Shown piece after piece: positions 53,166-61,637 of a stretch of DNA of 64,000 nt. The translations under genes were made by a program, and so were the position numbers. Positions within the stretch are counted from its first letter, which is position 1, and each line of letters opens with the position of its first letter. The notes under the pieces are model-generated. The model had not been told where the DNA came from. It made no database searches and was given only the letters and a program-made list of their open reading frames with translations. Source of the DNA: Caryophanales bacterium UBA1188 (GTDB taxonomy: Bacteria > Bacillota_I > Bacilli_A > Izemoplasmatales > UBA1188); the NCBI GenBank assembly GCA_002310135.1, contig DBYK01000001.1, positions 341,712-405,711 on the forward strand, written 5' to 3'.

Positions 53166-54029
53166 TTATACTTTTACTTTAGTTTGTTGAGTATTAAATA
53201 ATCCAACAATAAAGAATATTATAAATATTAATATATCCACAACTACTATTGTTGGGCCAACTGGGGTACTAAATAATATAGAAGATAATATTCCAAAAAT
53301 TGATGAGAATATCGAAATAATTGCGGAGGATATAATAACTGATTTAAAGCTTTTAAATACTCTCATTGCGGAAAGCGCAGGGAATACTATAAGCGCAGAT
53401 ATTAAAAGTGAACCAACGAGATTCATCGCAAGCACTATTACTATCGCGATAATTATAGCGAGTAAATAGTTATAAAAGGATGTGTTTATTCCTGTTGCCT
53501 TAGAGAAGTTTTCATCAAAGGTAATAGAGAATATTTTATTATAAAAAAGAATAAAGAATAATAATACAACCACTGATAATACTACACATATTATTACCTC
53601 TGTACTAGATAATGTGAGTATTGATATTGAACCAAATAATGTTGAACATACATCAGCGGTTATATTAGATGAGGTTGGGAATATGTTTATAAGGAGATAA
53701 CCAATTGCGATAGCACCTACTGATATCATTGCGAGCTGAGCATCTCCTTTTATTTTTGCGTTTTGTCCACTTTTCATAAGAAGTATTGCGGCAAGTATTG
53801 TAATAGGCATCGCAAGAAGCATTTCATTTGTAAGACCAACAATTGCAGCTACACTTAATGCACCAAAGGCAACATGAGAGAGCCCATCACCAATAGTTGA
53901 ATATCTTTTTAATACTAATGTAACACCTAGTATTGATGCGGTTAGGGCTATTAAAACTCCAACTATTAGAGCGTACCATACAAATGGAAAATGAAAATAA
54001 TAACTTATTGTTTCAATTAACTCTTTCAT
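53166..54029 (-). CDS. znuB: Zinc/metal ABC transporter permease
   Basis: 287 aa with about eight or nine helices, ABC-3 family (ZnuB/AdcB/MntB). Seen: VLKRYSTIGDGLSHVAFGALSVA (about 39-61), the DGLSH motif that contacts the ATPase. The start at 54029 lies 1 bp after the znuC stop, with GGGGGT ahead of it; an open frame upstream overlaps znuC. Last gene of zur-znuACB. Zn2+ rather than Mn2+ is inferred from the Fur-family gene and the binding protein. Confidence 0.93.
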   Translation of the reverse strand: MKELIETISYYFHFPFVWYALIVGVLIALTASILGVTLVLKRYSTIGDGLSHVAFGALSVAAIVGLTNEMLLAMPITILAAILLMKSGQNAKIKGDAQLAMISVGAIAIGYLLINIFPTSSNITADVCSTLFGSISILTLSSTEVIICVVLSVVVLLFFILFYNKIFSITFDENFSKATGINTSFYNYLLAIIIAIVIVLAMNLVGSLLISALIVFPALSAMRVFKSFKSVIISSAIISIFSSIFGILSSILFSTPVGPTIVVVDILIFIIFFIVGLFNTQQTKVKV

Positions 54030-54030
54030 A

Positions 54031-54729
54031 TTATTTACCCCCATCAATGAATATCTTCCCAAAATCACTATTTAGATATTCAGTTTTAGTTCCGAAGAAT
54101 ACTTTATTTCCAATATGCAATATTTTATTCGCATATTTAACTGCTTCTTTTACATCATGAGAAATCATTATAATAGTGATTCCTTCTTTATTTAGATTAT
54201 TTATTAGTTCATACATCTCTTGTGTTACTATAGGGTCAAGTCCTGATACAGGTTCATCAAGTAGAAGTATTTTTGTTGTAGAACAAAGAGCTCTTGAAAG
54301 GAGCACTCTTTGCATCTGGCCACCAGATAATTCTTTATATGGATATTTTTCATAACCACTTAAACCCATTTTATTAATATTTGCTTTTGCTATTTCTTTT
54401 TCTTCTTTTGTATAAAATGGTCTAAAACCATTAATAGACGCAAAGCCAGATAAGACTATTTCAAAGACAGATGCGGGAAAATCTTTTTGAACAATAGTTT
54501 GTTGAGGAAGATAGCCTATACCATTTCTTTTTAGGCTTTCATCCATCTTTATTTCCCCTTTGATAGGTTTTATTAATCCAAGAATAGTTTTTATCAGTGT
54601 TGACTTACCTGTTCCGTTTTCGCCAACTATCGCAAGATAATCTCCAGAGTCAATACTGAAAGATAAGTCTTTTACCACTATTCCAGTTTCATATCCTATT
54701 GATAAATTGTCACATGAAAGTTGAGTCAT
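54031..54729 (-). CDS. znuC: Zinc/metal ABC transporter ATPase
   Basis: 232 aa, one ABC domain: Walker A GENGTGKST (36-44), Q-loop GYLPQQ, signature LSGGQMQRVLLSRAL (about 133-147), Walker B ILLLDEPVSGLDP and H-switch ISHD. Short family-length protein powering the ZnuB channel. 13 bp after znuA and 1 bp before znuB. Confidence 0.95.
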   Translation of the reverse strand: MTQLSCDNLSIGYETGIVVKDLSFSIDSGDYLAIVGENGTGKSTLIKTILGLIKPIKGEIKMDESLKRNGIGYLPQQTIVQKDFPASVFEIVLSGFASINGFRPFYTKEEKEIAKANINKMGLSGYEKYPYKELSGGQMQRVLLSRALCSTTKILLLDEPVSGLDPIVTQEMYELINNLNKEGITIIMISHDVKEAVKYANKILHIGNKVFFGTKTEYLNSDFGKIFIDGGK

Positions 54730-54742
54730 AATATTTCTCCTT

Positions 54743-55693
54743 TTAACTTAATGCAATTCTTAATACATTGAGATTTTCTTCCATAATAGAATAATAAGAT
54801 TTTCCATTATCTATTTCTTTTTTTGTTGCGGATTGAAGAGAATCAAGAACTAAAATCTGTTGATTGTGATTCTTAGTATTATCTTTGATTGTTCTTGCGA
54901 TTGAATCATCTGATTTTTCAAGTATCAATATTACATTTAATCCAAGTTCATCCACTTTATTAGATAAGAAGATAATAGTATTGAAACTTGCGTTTGCCTC
55001 CGCAGAACAACCACTAAATGCTGCATAATATTTTATATTATAATCATCTACTAAATATCTAAATGGGAATCTATCCCCAAATAAAATAGTATCTTTTTCT
55101 TTTTCACTAACTAATTCGCTATATCTTTCATCTAATAAAGATAATTTATTAGAATATGATGTTGCGTTTTCCATATATTCTCTCTTATGAGATGGATCAA
55201 TTTCAATAAGTGCGTTCTTTATTTCTTCTACATAAAAAATTGCGTTCTTTAAAGACAACCAAACATGTTCATCAAATTCTATTTCATCATCATCTTCCTC
55301 TTCATGAGTCATTCCTTCAACAGTTTCTTCTTCTTTAGCTTTTTCGCCTAATAGGCTTAATAAATTTAAGATGATCATATTTTCATTTGATTTGTTTTTG
55401 AGTGCATCATCTACCCATTTATCTGATTCACCACCCACATGAATAAAAAGATCACAAGTTGATATTTTAACCATATCTTCTACTGATGCTTGATAATTAT
55501 GCAAATCAAGTCCTTTATCTGATAGAAGAGTTAAATTTACTGAATCTACGCTACCTATAATATTTTTTGTCCAATCATATTCTGAGAAATTCACAGCAAC
55601 AACACTTATTTTTTCATCTTCTTTTAATTTACAAGATGAAAGAAAACAAATTGATAATATTAATATAAATAATAAACTAATTACTTTTTTCAA
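54743..55693 (-). CDS. znuA: Zinc-binding lipoprotein of the ABC transporter
   Basis: About 316 aa from a TTG start at 55693, chosen because it gives a clean lipoprotein signal (MKKVISLLF..., lipobox LSSC) and lies 7 nt after the zur stop with AGAGG 11 nt upstream; an ATG 18 codons earlier lies inside zur. The mature part has FSEYDWTKNIIGSVD, LDLHNYQAS, HVGGESDKW (His ligand), and an acidic Glu/Asp/His loop before DEHVWLSLKNA, the ZnuA/AdcA metal-loop position. It is poorer in histidine than E. coli ZnuA. Confidence 0.9.
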   Translation of the reverse strand: MKKVISLLFILILSICFLSSCKLKEDEKISVVAVNFSEYDWTKNIIGSVDSVNLTLLSDKGLDLHNYQASVEDMVKISTCDLFIHVGGESDKWVDDALKNKSNENMIILNLLSLLGEKAKEEETVEGMTHEEEDDDEIEFDEHVWLSLKNAIFYVEEIKNALIEIDPSHKREYMENATSYSNKLSLLDERYSELVSEKEKDTILFGDRFPFRYLVDDYNIKYYAAFSGCSAEANASFNTIIFLSNKVDELGLNVILILEKSDDSIARTIKDNTKNHNQQILVLDSLQSATKKEIDNGKSYYSIMEENLNVLRIALS

Positions 55694-55700
55694 TTTATAT

Positions 55701-56093
55701 TTAACCTCTACATTCTTTGCATATACCATAAATAATGGTTTCATCACTATCTAGCTCAAAACTTGATTCTTCTTCTAGTTTCTTTGTGAGTAAATTTGTT
55801 GTATTAGGTTCTAAATGAGTAGTCTTCCCACATTTGATACAAGATATATGAATATTGCCTTTGCATTCATCATGATCTAAATATTGATAATATATCTTTC
55901 TACTTCCTGCTTTACTTATTCTTTTAAGTTTTCCGTCTTTTTCAAGTGATGATAAGTTTCTATAAATTGCGCTTTCACTGATCTTCTCATCAACAAGCGC
56001 AGATAATATATCTTCTGTTGAAAGATACTCATCAATATGAAGAGATAAATAATTTACTAATATTGATCTTTGTTTAGTGCTGTATTTTTGCAT
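55701..56093 (-). CDS. zur: Fur-family regulator, probably zinc-responsive Zur
   Basis: 130 aa. N-terminal winged helix (about 1-75; QKYSTKQRSILVNYL...SESAIYRNLSSLEKDGKLKRI) and C-terminal dimer domain with structural zinc motifs CIKC and CKEC. Start at 56093 is set by GGAGG 5 nt upstream; the preceding open frame runs through the operator. It leads zur-znuACB and a palindrome lies at its transcription start. Zinc specificity comes from linkage, since Fur and PerR share the fold. Confidence 0.92.
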   Translation of the reverse strand: MQKYSTKQRSILVNYLSLHIDEYLSTEDILSALVDEKISESAIYRNLSSLEKDGKLKRISKAGSRKIYYQYLDHDECKGNIHISCIKCGKTTHLEPNTTNLLTKKLEEESSFELDSDETIIYGICKECRG

Positions 56094-56103
56094 AAGAACC
56101 TCC

Positions 56104-56126
56104 AATTTGCGAGTTAATCGCAAATT
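56104..56126. promoter_or_regulatory. Zur-box-like palindrome
   Basis: Perfect 9-5-9 inverted repeat AATTTGCGA / TCGCAAATT, adjacent to the -10 box and covering the likely transcription start of zur-znuACB. Confidence 0.75.
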
Positions 56127-56155
56127 ATTATATCAAAGATATAACTTTGAGTCAA
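56127..56155 (-). promoter_or_regulatory. Promoter of zur-znuACB
   Basis: Minus-strand TTGACT (56150-56155), 17-bp spacer, TATAAT (56127-56132). The spacer itself is a small palindrome, TCAAAG / CTTTGA (56133-56138 and 56145-56150). Confidence 0.8.
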
Positions 56156-56160
56156 TAAAA

Positions 56161-56184
56161 AAATGAACCTTTATAGGCTCATTT
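56161..56184 (-). terminator. Terminator of the msrC-like gene
   Basis: 9-bp stem AAATGAGCC / GGTTCATTT (one G-T pair) followed by a T-run on the minus strand. Confidence 0.75.
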
Positions 56185-56193
56185 ACTTTGTAA

Positions 56194-56643
56194 TTAAAAT
56201 AACTCTTTTATTATATTAGATACTTGAATAAGTGTATCTACATCATCTTCGTTATAATTGTCTATATTATCACTATCTAGATCAATAACTCCTAGGACTT
56301 TAGAATCTTTAATGATTGGAACAACTACTTCACTTCTTGCGCTACTTGAGCAAGCGATATAATTATCTATCTTACTCACATCGCTAACTAATATAGGAGT
56401 CTTCTTTATAGCTGATTCGCCACATACACCTTTCCCAAATTTTATTTTAGTACACGCAAGAGGACCTCTATATGGTCCAAGATATAGAACATCTTCTTCT
56501 TTTAGTACAAGATAAAATCCGAACCAAGAAGTACCTCTAAATTTATCAAATAATATAGTCGCTAAATTTGATAAATTACTTATAAGAGGTATATCTTTTT
56601 CTATCATAGAATTTGTAAGATCAATTATTGTTTTATTTATCAT
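56194..56643 (-). CDS. msrC: Free methionine-R-sulfoxide reductase (GAF domain)
   Basis: 149 aa, one GAF domain. Cysteines at C64 (GPLAC), C74 (GKGVCG) and C98 (ACSS) match the three catalytic/resolving cysteines of fRMsr, and NSMIEKDIPLISNLSNLATIL and SARSEVVVPI complete the signature. It reduces free Met-R-SO, a cell oxidative-damage repair step. Start at 56643 preferred: it begins the family's N-terminus; the ribosome site (AGAGAT) is weak. Monocistronic. Confidence 0.92.
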   Translation of the reverse strand: MINKTIIDLTNSMIEKDIPLISNLSNLATILFDKFRGTSWFGFYLVLKEEDVLYLGPYRGPLACTKIKFGKGVCGESAIKKTPILVSDVSKIDNYIACSSSARSEVVVPIIKDSKVLGVIDLDSDNIDNYNEDDVDTLIQVSNIIKELF

Positions 56644-56774
56644 ATTTTTATCTCTTTTTAAAGTGTAGCACAAATATATATTAGTGTGCAATATACTTGA
56701 TTATGCCATACTTAAAGATTGTTCAATTTAAAAGTTAAGGCTTCCACTACCATAGTTAGTAATTGAGGTGAATA

Positions 56775-57035
56775 TTATTTCATAATCTTTTCAAATTCAA
56801 ACATTCCATCACCGCCATCACCTATAAAGTCATTTGGCATATTTGGATCAGGTTTATATTTATTCCAAAATGAAATAATATGAAATTTTAATTTATTAAC
56901 ATAATAATGAATATTTCTAGTGTCAAAATATGGAGTACATGTTTGCCATATTTTTGTTTCTTTATATAGATTTTCTATTTCTTTATTAGAGGCATATAAA
57001 AATAATTCAAGCGCTTTTTTATCATTTGCTGACAC
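56775..57035 (-). pseudogene. C-terminal fragment of a GNAT N-acetyltransferase
   Basis: 86 codons from a GTG. The stretch TCTPYFDTRNIHYYVNKLKFHIISFWNKYKPDP...MFEFEKIMK matches the C-terminal end of a GNAT family acetyltransferase (RNIHFYVNKCGF-type motif), but the first ~75 residues with most of the acetyl-CoA site are missing. There is no ATG and no ribosome site, and an in-frame stop lies 8 codons upstream. It ends where the ATPase region begins, so an insertion or deletion probably cut it. Relic rather than functional gene. Confidence 0.7.
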
Positions 57036-57095
57036 ACTATAACCAATTATTTTCTTTTACCGCCAATTGTAATAATAATTATAACTCTATAATTT

Positions 57096-58352
57096 TTAAA
57101 TATCTAAACTATTGGGATTAAGCAAGAAATCCTCAAGTCCAATATACAGAATACCTTTTTCATCGTACCAAGGAACATAGCAGTCCTTAACAACCACTAT
57201 TTTCTTAAATGAATCCGTTATTTTATTTAAGCCACGAGTTTCTTGATTAATTTTATCTTGATTTTCCAAAGCGTATGCAGATTGAATATAATACTTTGCA
57301 TTTCCTTTATTACATACAAAATCAACTTCATATTGTTTTCTTTGACTCTTTTTATTTTCGTCTTTATAATTAACTTCCACTATACCGACATCAACAGAAT
57401 ATCCACGAATAATAAGTTCATTATAAATAATGTTTTCCATAGTATGAGTTGGCTCATTTTGTCTAAAATTAATTCTGGCGTTTCTTAATCCAATATCTTC
57501 AAAATAATATTTAAATGGAGAATCTATATACGCCTTACCTTTTATATCGTATCTTTGAACCTTGCTTATTAGGAATGCATCCATAAAACAATCTAAATAA
57601 TTTGATATAGTCATCCTATTAATTTTAATATGTTTAACTGATTCATAAACATTAACAAGTTTAGTTGGATTGGTAAGCGATCCGATTGCAGATGAAATAA
57701 TATCTAATAATTCACCTAATACATCCTTATCTTTTTTTAAATCGTTTCTATCAATTATATCGGTTAAATATACATTTTCGACCAAATTATATAAATATAA
57801 ATTTTTGGCTTCATGTGAATCCATATCTACTAAAGCAGGCATTCCACCATAAATAGAATATTCAGAGTAGGCATTATGCTTATCGCCTTTATATGAATCA
57901 TAAAACTCTTTAAATGAAAGAGGGTGCACTCTAACCTCATCTCCTCTTCCTCTAAATTCAGTAATTATATCACTTGATAAAAACTTGGAATTAGAACCTG
58001 TAACATAAACATCTATGTTTTTTTGTTTTAAAAGTCCATTAAGCAATAACTCAAAACCATCAACCAACTGTATCTCATCTAAGAAAATATAATATTTTTT
58101 ATCATTTCTTATTTTTGATTTAATGTATTCATTTAGTTTTCTTTTGTCTTGTAAATCTTCAAATTCAACTGAATCAAGTGAAATTTCTATAATTTGATTA
58201 TCTTCTACTCCGCTATCGATTAAATGTTTTTTGAACAATTCAAATAATAGATATGATTTACCGCATCTTCTAATGCCCGTAATAACTTTAATCATTCCAT
58301 TCCATTTTTTTGATATTAGTTTATTTAAATATTCATCTCGTTTTATTAACAT
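57096..58352 (-). CDS. AAA ATPase with DUF4143 (AAA_14 type), degenerate C-terminal nuclease-like motif
   Basis: 418 aa. Walker A GIRRCGKSY (about 25-33), Walker B YYIFLDEIQ (about 80-88), sensor TGSNSKFLSSD, then a winged-helix and C-terminal DUF4143 domain (about 200-415). DUF4143 has a PD-(D/E)XK-like fold; here VDFVCNKGN is followed by YIQSA, so the E-x-K catalytic pair is lost. The role of the family is unknown. Start at 58352 is set by GGAGG 7 nt upstream. Its promoter lies between two copies of a palindromic repeat. The next such ATPase is 0.7 kb upstream. Confidence 0.88.
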   Translation of the reverse strand: MLIKRDEYLNKLISKKWNGMIKVITGIRRCGKSYLLFELFKKHLIDSGVEDNQIIEISLDSVEFEDLQDKRKLNEYIKSKIRNDKKYYIFLDEIQLVDGFELLLNGLLKQKNIDVYVTGSNSKFLSSDIITEFRGRGDEVRVHPLSFKEFYDSYKGDKHNAYSEYSIYGGMPALVDMDSHEAKNLYLYNLVENVYLTDIIDRNDLKKDKDVLGELLDIISSAIGSLTNPTKLVNVYESVKHIKINRMTISNYLDCFMDAFLISKVQRYDIKGKAYIDSPFKYYFEDIGLRNARINFRQNEPTHTMENIIYNELIIRGYSVDVGIVEVNYKDENKKSQRKQYEVDFVCNKGNAKYYIQSAYALENQDKINQETRGLNKITDSFKKIVVVKDCYVPWYDEKGILYIGLEDFLLNPNSLDI

Positions 58353-58370
58353 ATCAAAACCTCCAATGAT

Positions 58371-58398
58371 TATTTTTGCGTATGGACGCATTTTTAGA
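58371..58398. repeat. 28-bp repeat copy 1 in the ATPase 5' leader
   Basis: Core TGCGTATGGACGCA (TGCGT / ACGCA palindrome) with A/T flanks. Identical over 28 bp to 58448-58475. Lies between the -10 box and the start codon. Confidence 0.85.
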
Positions 58399-58405
58399 CA
58401 CTGAT

Positions 58406-58434
58406 ATTGTATCCTATATATTTTAAAAAATCAA
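58406..58434 (-). promoter_or_regulatory. Promoter of the DUF4143 ATPase at 57096
   Basis: TTGATT (58429-58434), 17-bp spacer, TACAAT (58406-58411) on the minus strand, placed exactly between the two 28-bp repeats. Confidence 0.75.
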
Positions 58435-58447
58435 GAGTGTTAGCAAC

Positions 58448-58475
58448 TATTTTTGCGTATGGACGCATTTTTAGA
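58448..58475. repeat. 28-bp repeat copy 2 upstream of the -35 box
   Basis: Identical to 58371-58398; start-to-start distance 77 bp, about seven helix turns. Confidence 0.85.
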
Positions 58476-58787
58476 TAATTGAATTTTATAAAAAAGATGA
58501 TAATGACTCCTAATTTGACCTAGATTTTTGTTGCTTTTTATCCCTTGATCACCATATGAAGGTTTGGAGATGATTTTGACCACCCTGTTTTTTGAAAAAA
58601 GTTAAAATATTTTTTTAAGGCGTAAAAAAGATCACCAGCATTGCTGCCAGTGACCAATAAATAAGGATAATAGTATATTCGTGCTTTTCACAAATAAGAA
58701 GTAACAAAAAAGAGCAAATAAAAAAGGCTACTTCACCTGAATTTAAGTAAAATGTACCTAAAAACAAGTAAAATAGCCCTTAAAAAT

Positions 58788-58819
58788 AAAAAAAGGACTG
58801 ATATTTATTGTATCAATCC
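58788..58819 (-). terminator. Terminator of the DUF4143 ATPase at 59007
   Basis: Hairpin GGACTGATA / TATCAATCC (one mismatch, 7-nt loop) followed on the minus strand by TTTTTTT. Similar to the hairpin at 39507-39540. Confidence 0.65.
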
Positions 58820-58918
58820 TGTTGTTTCAATATGTGAAAGGTAAGTATTGATAATACAATGCACCCTCTATAGATGAAGGTGCACTATATAAACCTATAT
58901 TTTCAAGCATATACACAA

Positions 58919-58949
58919 GTGACGTGTGACTAGCGTGACAGATGTGACA
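58919..58949 (+). repeat. GTGAC-rich repeat, left copy
   Basis: 31 bp with four GTGAC words. Matches the reverse complement of 63330-63360 at 25 of 31 positions, mostly transitions. Confidence 0.65.
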
Positions 58950-59006
58950 CTTAGTTATGATTTGCACGCTTTATACAAAAAATTTTTATATAGTTAATAA
59001 GTATCA

Positions 59007-60296
59007 TTAATTTTTTAATGCAGTTATTGGGATAATATAAACTCCATCAGCATTTTTATATGCCATATTACCAACACCATAAATAACACATTTCATTATC
59101 GGCTCTTTACCACCATTATCAACTATATCTTTGCATACTTTGATTAAATTGTTTGAGCCTTCTTCTGCTTTGTTTAATCCTAATTTTATCTCTATGGCAC
59201 ACCAATTGCCATCTTCAAGTTCTATAACTGCATCAATTTCATTATTTTTATAATCTTGGTAGTGAAATAATTTGGCGTTTATAGCTTGAGCATATATAGA
59301 CAAATCTCTTTCAACCATTGCTTCAAACATAAAACCAAAAGTTTTTAAATCATTCATCATTTTCTTTGGAGTTAATTTAAGCATTGCACATGCCATTGCG
59401 GGATCAGAAAAATGTCTTTTTTCCATTTGTTTAACACGTAAAGAAGATCTTATGTTTGATGAAAAGGGTTCTTGATTGTTAAACAAAAACATTCTATTAA
59501 ACGCATCTAAATATTTGGATAAAGTATTTTTGCTAATGGAGGAATTATCATTTTCTATTATGTCATTTAAAATACTTTGATTAGAAACAGTTGTTGATTC
59601 GTTTCTAGCAAGTGATTTTAAAATAAGTTTCGCTTTATGTTCATTATAATCAATATCTTTATCTAATTGTTTTAAATCAGTTTTTGCAACATTCTCCATA
59701 TATCCTAAAGCTAATTCATCACAATCATTTACACTAACATCAATATTTCCAGGCCATCCACCTCTAACAATTAAATAAGCTAATTTTTCAAGATTTGTTT
59801 CTTCTAACACTTTTGATTCAAATTTATTTTCACATAAGTCCTTTAAAGAAATAACCCCACTTGAATCACCAGATTCATATAATGACATCGTATTCATTCT
59901 AATACTTTTAATTCTTCCTGTACCACTATGCAAAACACCTTTATTAATTGGTGTTGATGATCCCGTTAAAATTATTTGACCCTTGCCGCCACTTTCATCA
60001 ACAAAAGCTCTTGTTGCATCCCATAATGCTGGAACTTCTTGCCATTCATCAATTAAGCGAGGAGCATCCCCTTTTAAAACGGTATAAGGTTCAAGTTCAG
60101 CAAGCATTCTATTAGAAAAATTACCACTTGGATCACCAACAAGAAATTCGCTATTAGCATGATGCGATGATGTCCAAGTTTTTCCACACCATTTAGGCCC
60201 TTCAATACAAATAGCACCGAATATTCTCAAATCTCTTTTTACTAGTTCATCAACTATTCTTGCTTTGTATGTAGAATAATTAGTTATTTTCTTCAT
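59007..60296 (-). CDS. AAA ATPase with DUF4143 (AAA_14 type), intact nuclease-like motif
   Basis: 429 aa. Walker A GPKWCGKTW (about 33-41), Walker B-like APRLIDEWQEVP (about 79-90), sensor ILTGSSTP, winged-helix DNA-binding region (about 215-290) and DUF4143. Its C-terminal part has NEIDAVIELEDGNWCAIEIKLG with the D...E-x-K arrangement of PD-(D/E)XK nucleases preserved, unlike the neighbour at 57096. Family function is unknown. GAGGAG lies 10 nt before the ATG. The promoter spacer and its upstream region carry three phased direct repeats. Confidence 0.9.
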   Translation of the reverse strand: MKKITNYSTYKARIVDELVKRDLRIFGAICIEGPKWCGKTWTSSHHANSEFLVGDPSGNFSNRMLAELEPYTVLKGDAPRLIDEWQEVPALWDATRAFVDESGGKGQIILTGSSTPINKGVLHSGTGRIKSIRMNTMSLYESGDSSGVISLKDLCENKFESKVLEETNLEKLAYLIVRGGWPGNIDVSVNDCDELALGYMENVAKTDLKQLDKDIDYNEHKAKLILKSLARNESTTVSNQSILNDIIENDNSSISKNTLSKYLDAFNRMFLFNNQEPFSSNIRSSLRVKQMEKRHFSDPAMACAMLKLTPKKMMNDLKTFGFMFEAMVERDLSIYAQAINAKLFHYQDYKNNEIDAVIELEDGNWCAIEIKLGLNKAEEGSNNLIKVCKDIVDNGGKEPIMKCVIYGVGNMAYKNADGVYIIPITALKN

Positions 60297-60328
60297 AGCA
60301 TCACAACTCCTCTATATTGTTCACGTAT

Positions 60329-60357
60329 ATTTTATCAAACTGAACCATATTTGTCAA
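60329..60357 (-). promoter_or_regulatory. Promoter of the DUF4143 ATPase at 59007
   Basis: TTGACA (60352-60357), 17-bp spacer, TAAAAT (60329-60334) on the minus strand. The first of the three repeats fills the spacer. Confidence 0.8.
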
Positions 60358-60398
60358 CAAAACTGACCCATATTTTTAAACTAAACTGACCCAATTTT
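60337..60398. repeat. Three direct repeats with exact 23-bp period
   Basis: AAACTGAACCATATTT (60337), AAACTGACCCATATTT (60360) and AAACTGACCCAATTTT (60383); each copy differs from its neighbour at one to three positions. Copy 1 lies between -35 and -10, copy 2 abuts the -35, copy 3 is upstream. Operator array by position. Confidence 0.8.
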
Positions 60399-60527
60399 AA
60401 AATTAAGATTTTTAGTATGATATGCATATTTTATACAACAAAAATATTTAAAAAACAAGGTTAATACAACTTGACTTTAAACCTCTTTAGAGTGATAGAT
60501 AGACACAACTTTAAGGAGGTTTTTATT

Positions 60528-60707
60528 ATGCGTCATAAACAAATTGAAGGCGAAATAAAATATAGGTTTGCATGTCTTCTTCTAAATCAAATGCTTAAAG
60601 ATAAATTTATAACAAAAGATGAACTTATATCATTTAAGAAAAAGCTCATTAAAAAATATAAACCTATAATTAGTGTGTTGGAGGAAATCGATGAAAAAGA
60701 TAATTAA
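60528..60707 (+). CDS. Small SHOCT-like protein upstream of the recombinase
   Basis: 59 aa starting MRHKQIEGEIKYRFACLLL and continuing LKDKFITKDELISFKKKLIKKYKP, the short hairpin-helix pattern of SHOCT domains. AAGGAGG sits 8 nt before the ATG; an open frame upstream lacks a site. It overlaps the large serine recombinase by 17 bp, as such small genes often do on Bacillota mobile elements. It remains intact although the recombinase is broken. Confidence 0.75.
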   Translation: MRHKQIEGEIKYRFACLLLNQMLKDKFITKDELISFKKKLIKKYKPIISVLEEIDEKDN

Positions 60708-61544
60708 AGAAATTACTCCAATAAAGAAAAAGGTTGAAAATGCACCTACTAAAAAACGAGTCGCAGCATATGCTAGAGTATCAACAGATTAGGATGAACA
60801 ATTTACTTCATACGAAGCTCAAATTGATTATTACACTAAATACATCAAAGCCAATGATGAATGGGAATTAGTACAAGCTGAACTTGAACTTAATAATCAA
60901 GTAGAAGTCGTGGAAACAACGTATTATGCGGTAGAGTCATATGCGCCGATTGTGGTTCTATATATGGACCTAAGGTATGGCATTCAAATGATATCTATAG
61001 ACATGTCGTATGGCAATGTAATAATAAGTTTAACGGAACTAAATGCACTACTCCTACTCTTGATGAAGAAACAATTAAAAATGCCTATTTAAAAGCATTA
61101 AACATCCTTCTAAAAGATAAAGAACTTCTTATTTCAAATCTTCTTCTAGTAAAAGAAAAACTACTAGATGTTAATCTATCCAAGCCTATGGAACAAGCCA
61201 AGAATGAAATGCTAGTAGTTAGTGGTTTATGTGACCAACACATCTTCAACAAAGAAAAGAAACAAATGAAATATGAGGCTTACATGGAAGAATATGTAGA
61301 TCTGGTTAAAAGATTTACTGAAGCTCAGGATAAATACAATAAGCTTATGGCTGAACAAGTCGATAGAAATAGACAATCAATTAAGCTTCAAGCATTCATC
61401 AATGAGATTAAAGCTACCAATACACTTAATTTAGAATTTAACGATAAACTCTTCAATTTAACAATCATCAACATAAAAGTATATAAAGATAGCCACCACG
61501 AATTCAATTTCAAAGATGGCTCAACAATAAACATTGATATTTGA
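60691..61544 (+). pseudogene. Large serine recombinase, inactivated
   Basis: The start MKKIIKEITPIKKKVENAP...RVAAYARVSTD holds the catalytic serine region, then an in-frame TAG (60790-60792) interrupts where the family has Gln. The frame resumes with DEQFTSYEAQIDYYTKYI, but at about 60885 the catalytic and recombinase domains (some 250 residues) are missing and the C-terminal part continues in another frame: CADCGSIYGPKVWHSND...WQC...C zinc ribbon (from 60942), coiled coil, and end FNFKDGSTINIDI. Nonsense mutation plus deletion make it dead. It marks the remnant of an integrative element. Confidence 0.88.
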
Positions 61545-61547
61545 TTA

Positions 61548-61575
61548 CCCTAGTTAGTAGCTAGGGCTATTTTTT
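61548..61575 (+). terminator. Terminator after the recombinase pseudogene
   Basis: CCCTAG / CTAGGG stem with 7-nt loop, then ATTTTTTAT. Confidence 0.65.
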
Positions 61576-61637
61576 ATAATACAATTAAAAAGACTCACCA
61601 CATTTAGAAATTAATCTATTTGCAGTGAGTCATTTTT

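Larger units (their letters stand above)
58476..59006. other. Gene-free region between the two DUF4143 ATPases
   Basis: About 530 bp with no credible ORF. It holds a terminator at 58788-58819, a weak hairpin built from GGCTA / TAGCC (58720-58778) with two AAGTAAAAT words, another at 58858-58884, and GTGAC-rich sequence at 58919-58949. It looks like decayed mobile-element DNA. Confidence 0.6.

Noticed and set aside
58500..58920. Intact insertion sequence between the two ATPase genes
   Set aside because: No transposase frame, no flanking target duplication and only degenerate hairpins are visible.
60337..60398. CRISPR-like short repeats
   Set aside because: Only three 16-bp copies with 7-bp gaps, inside a promoter, and no cas genes anywhere in the window.
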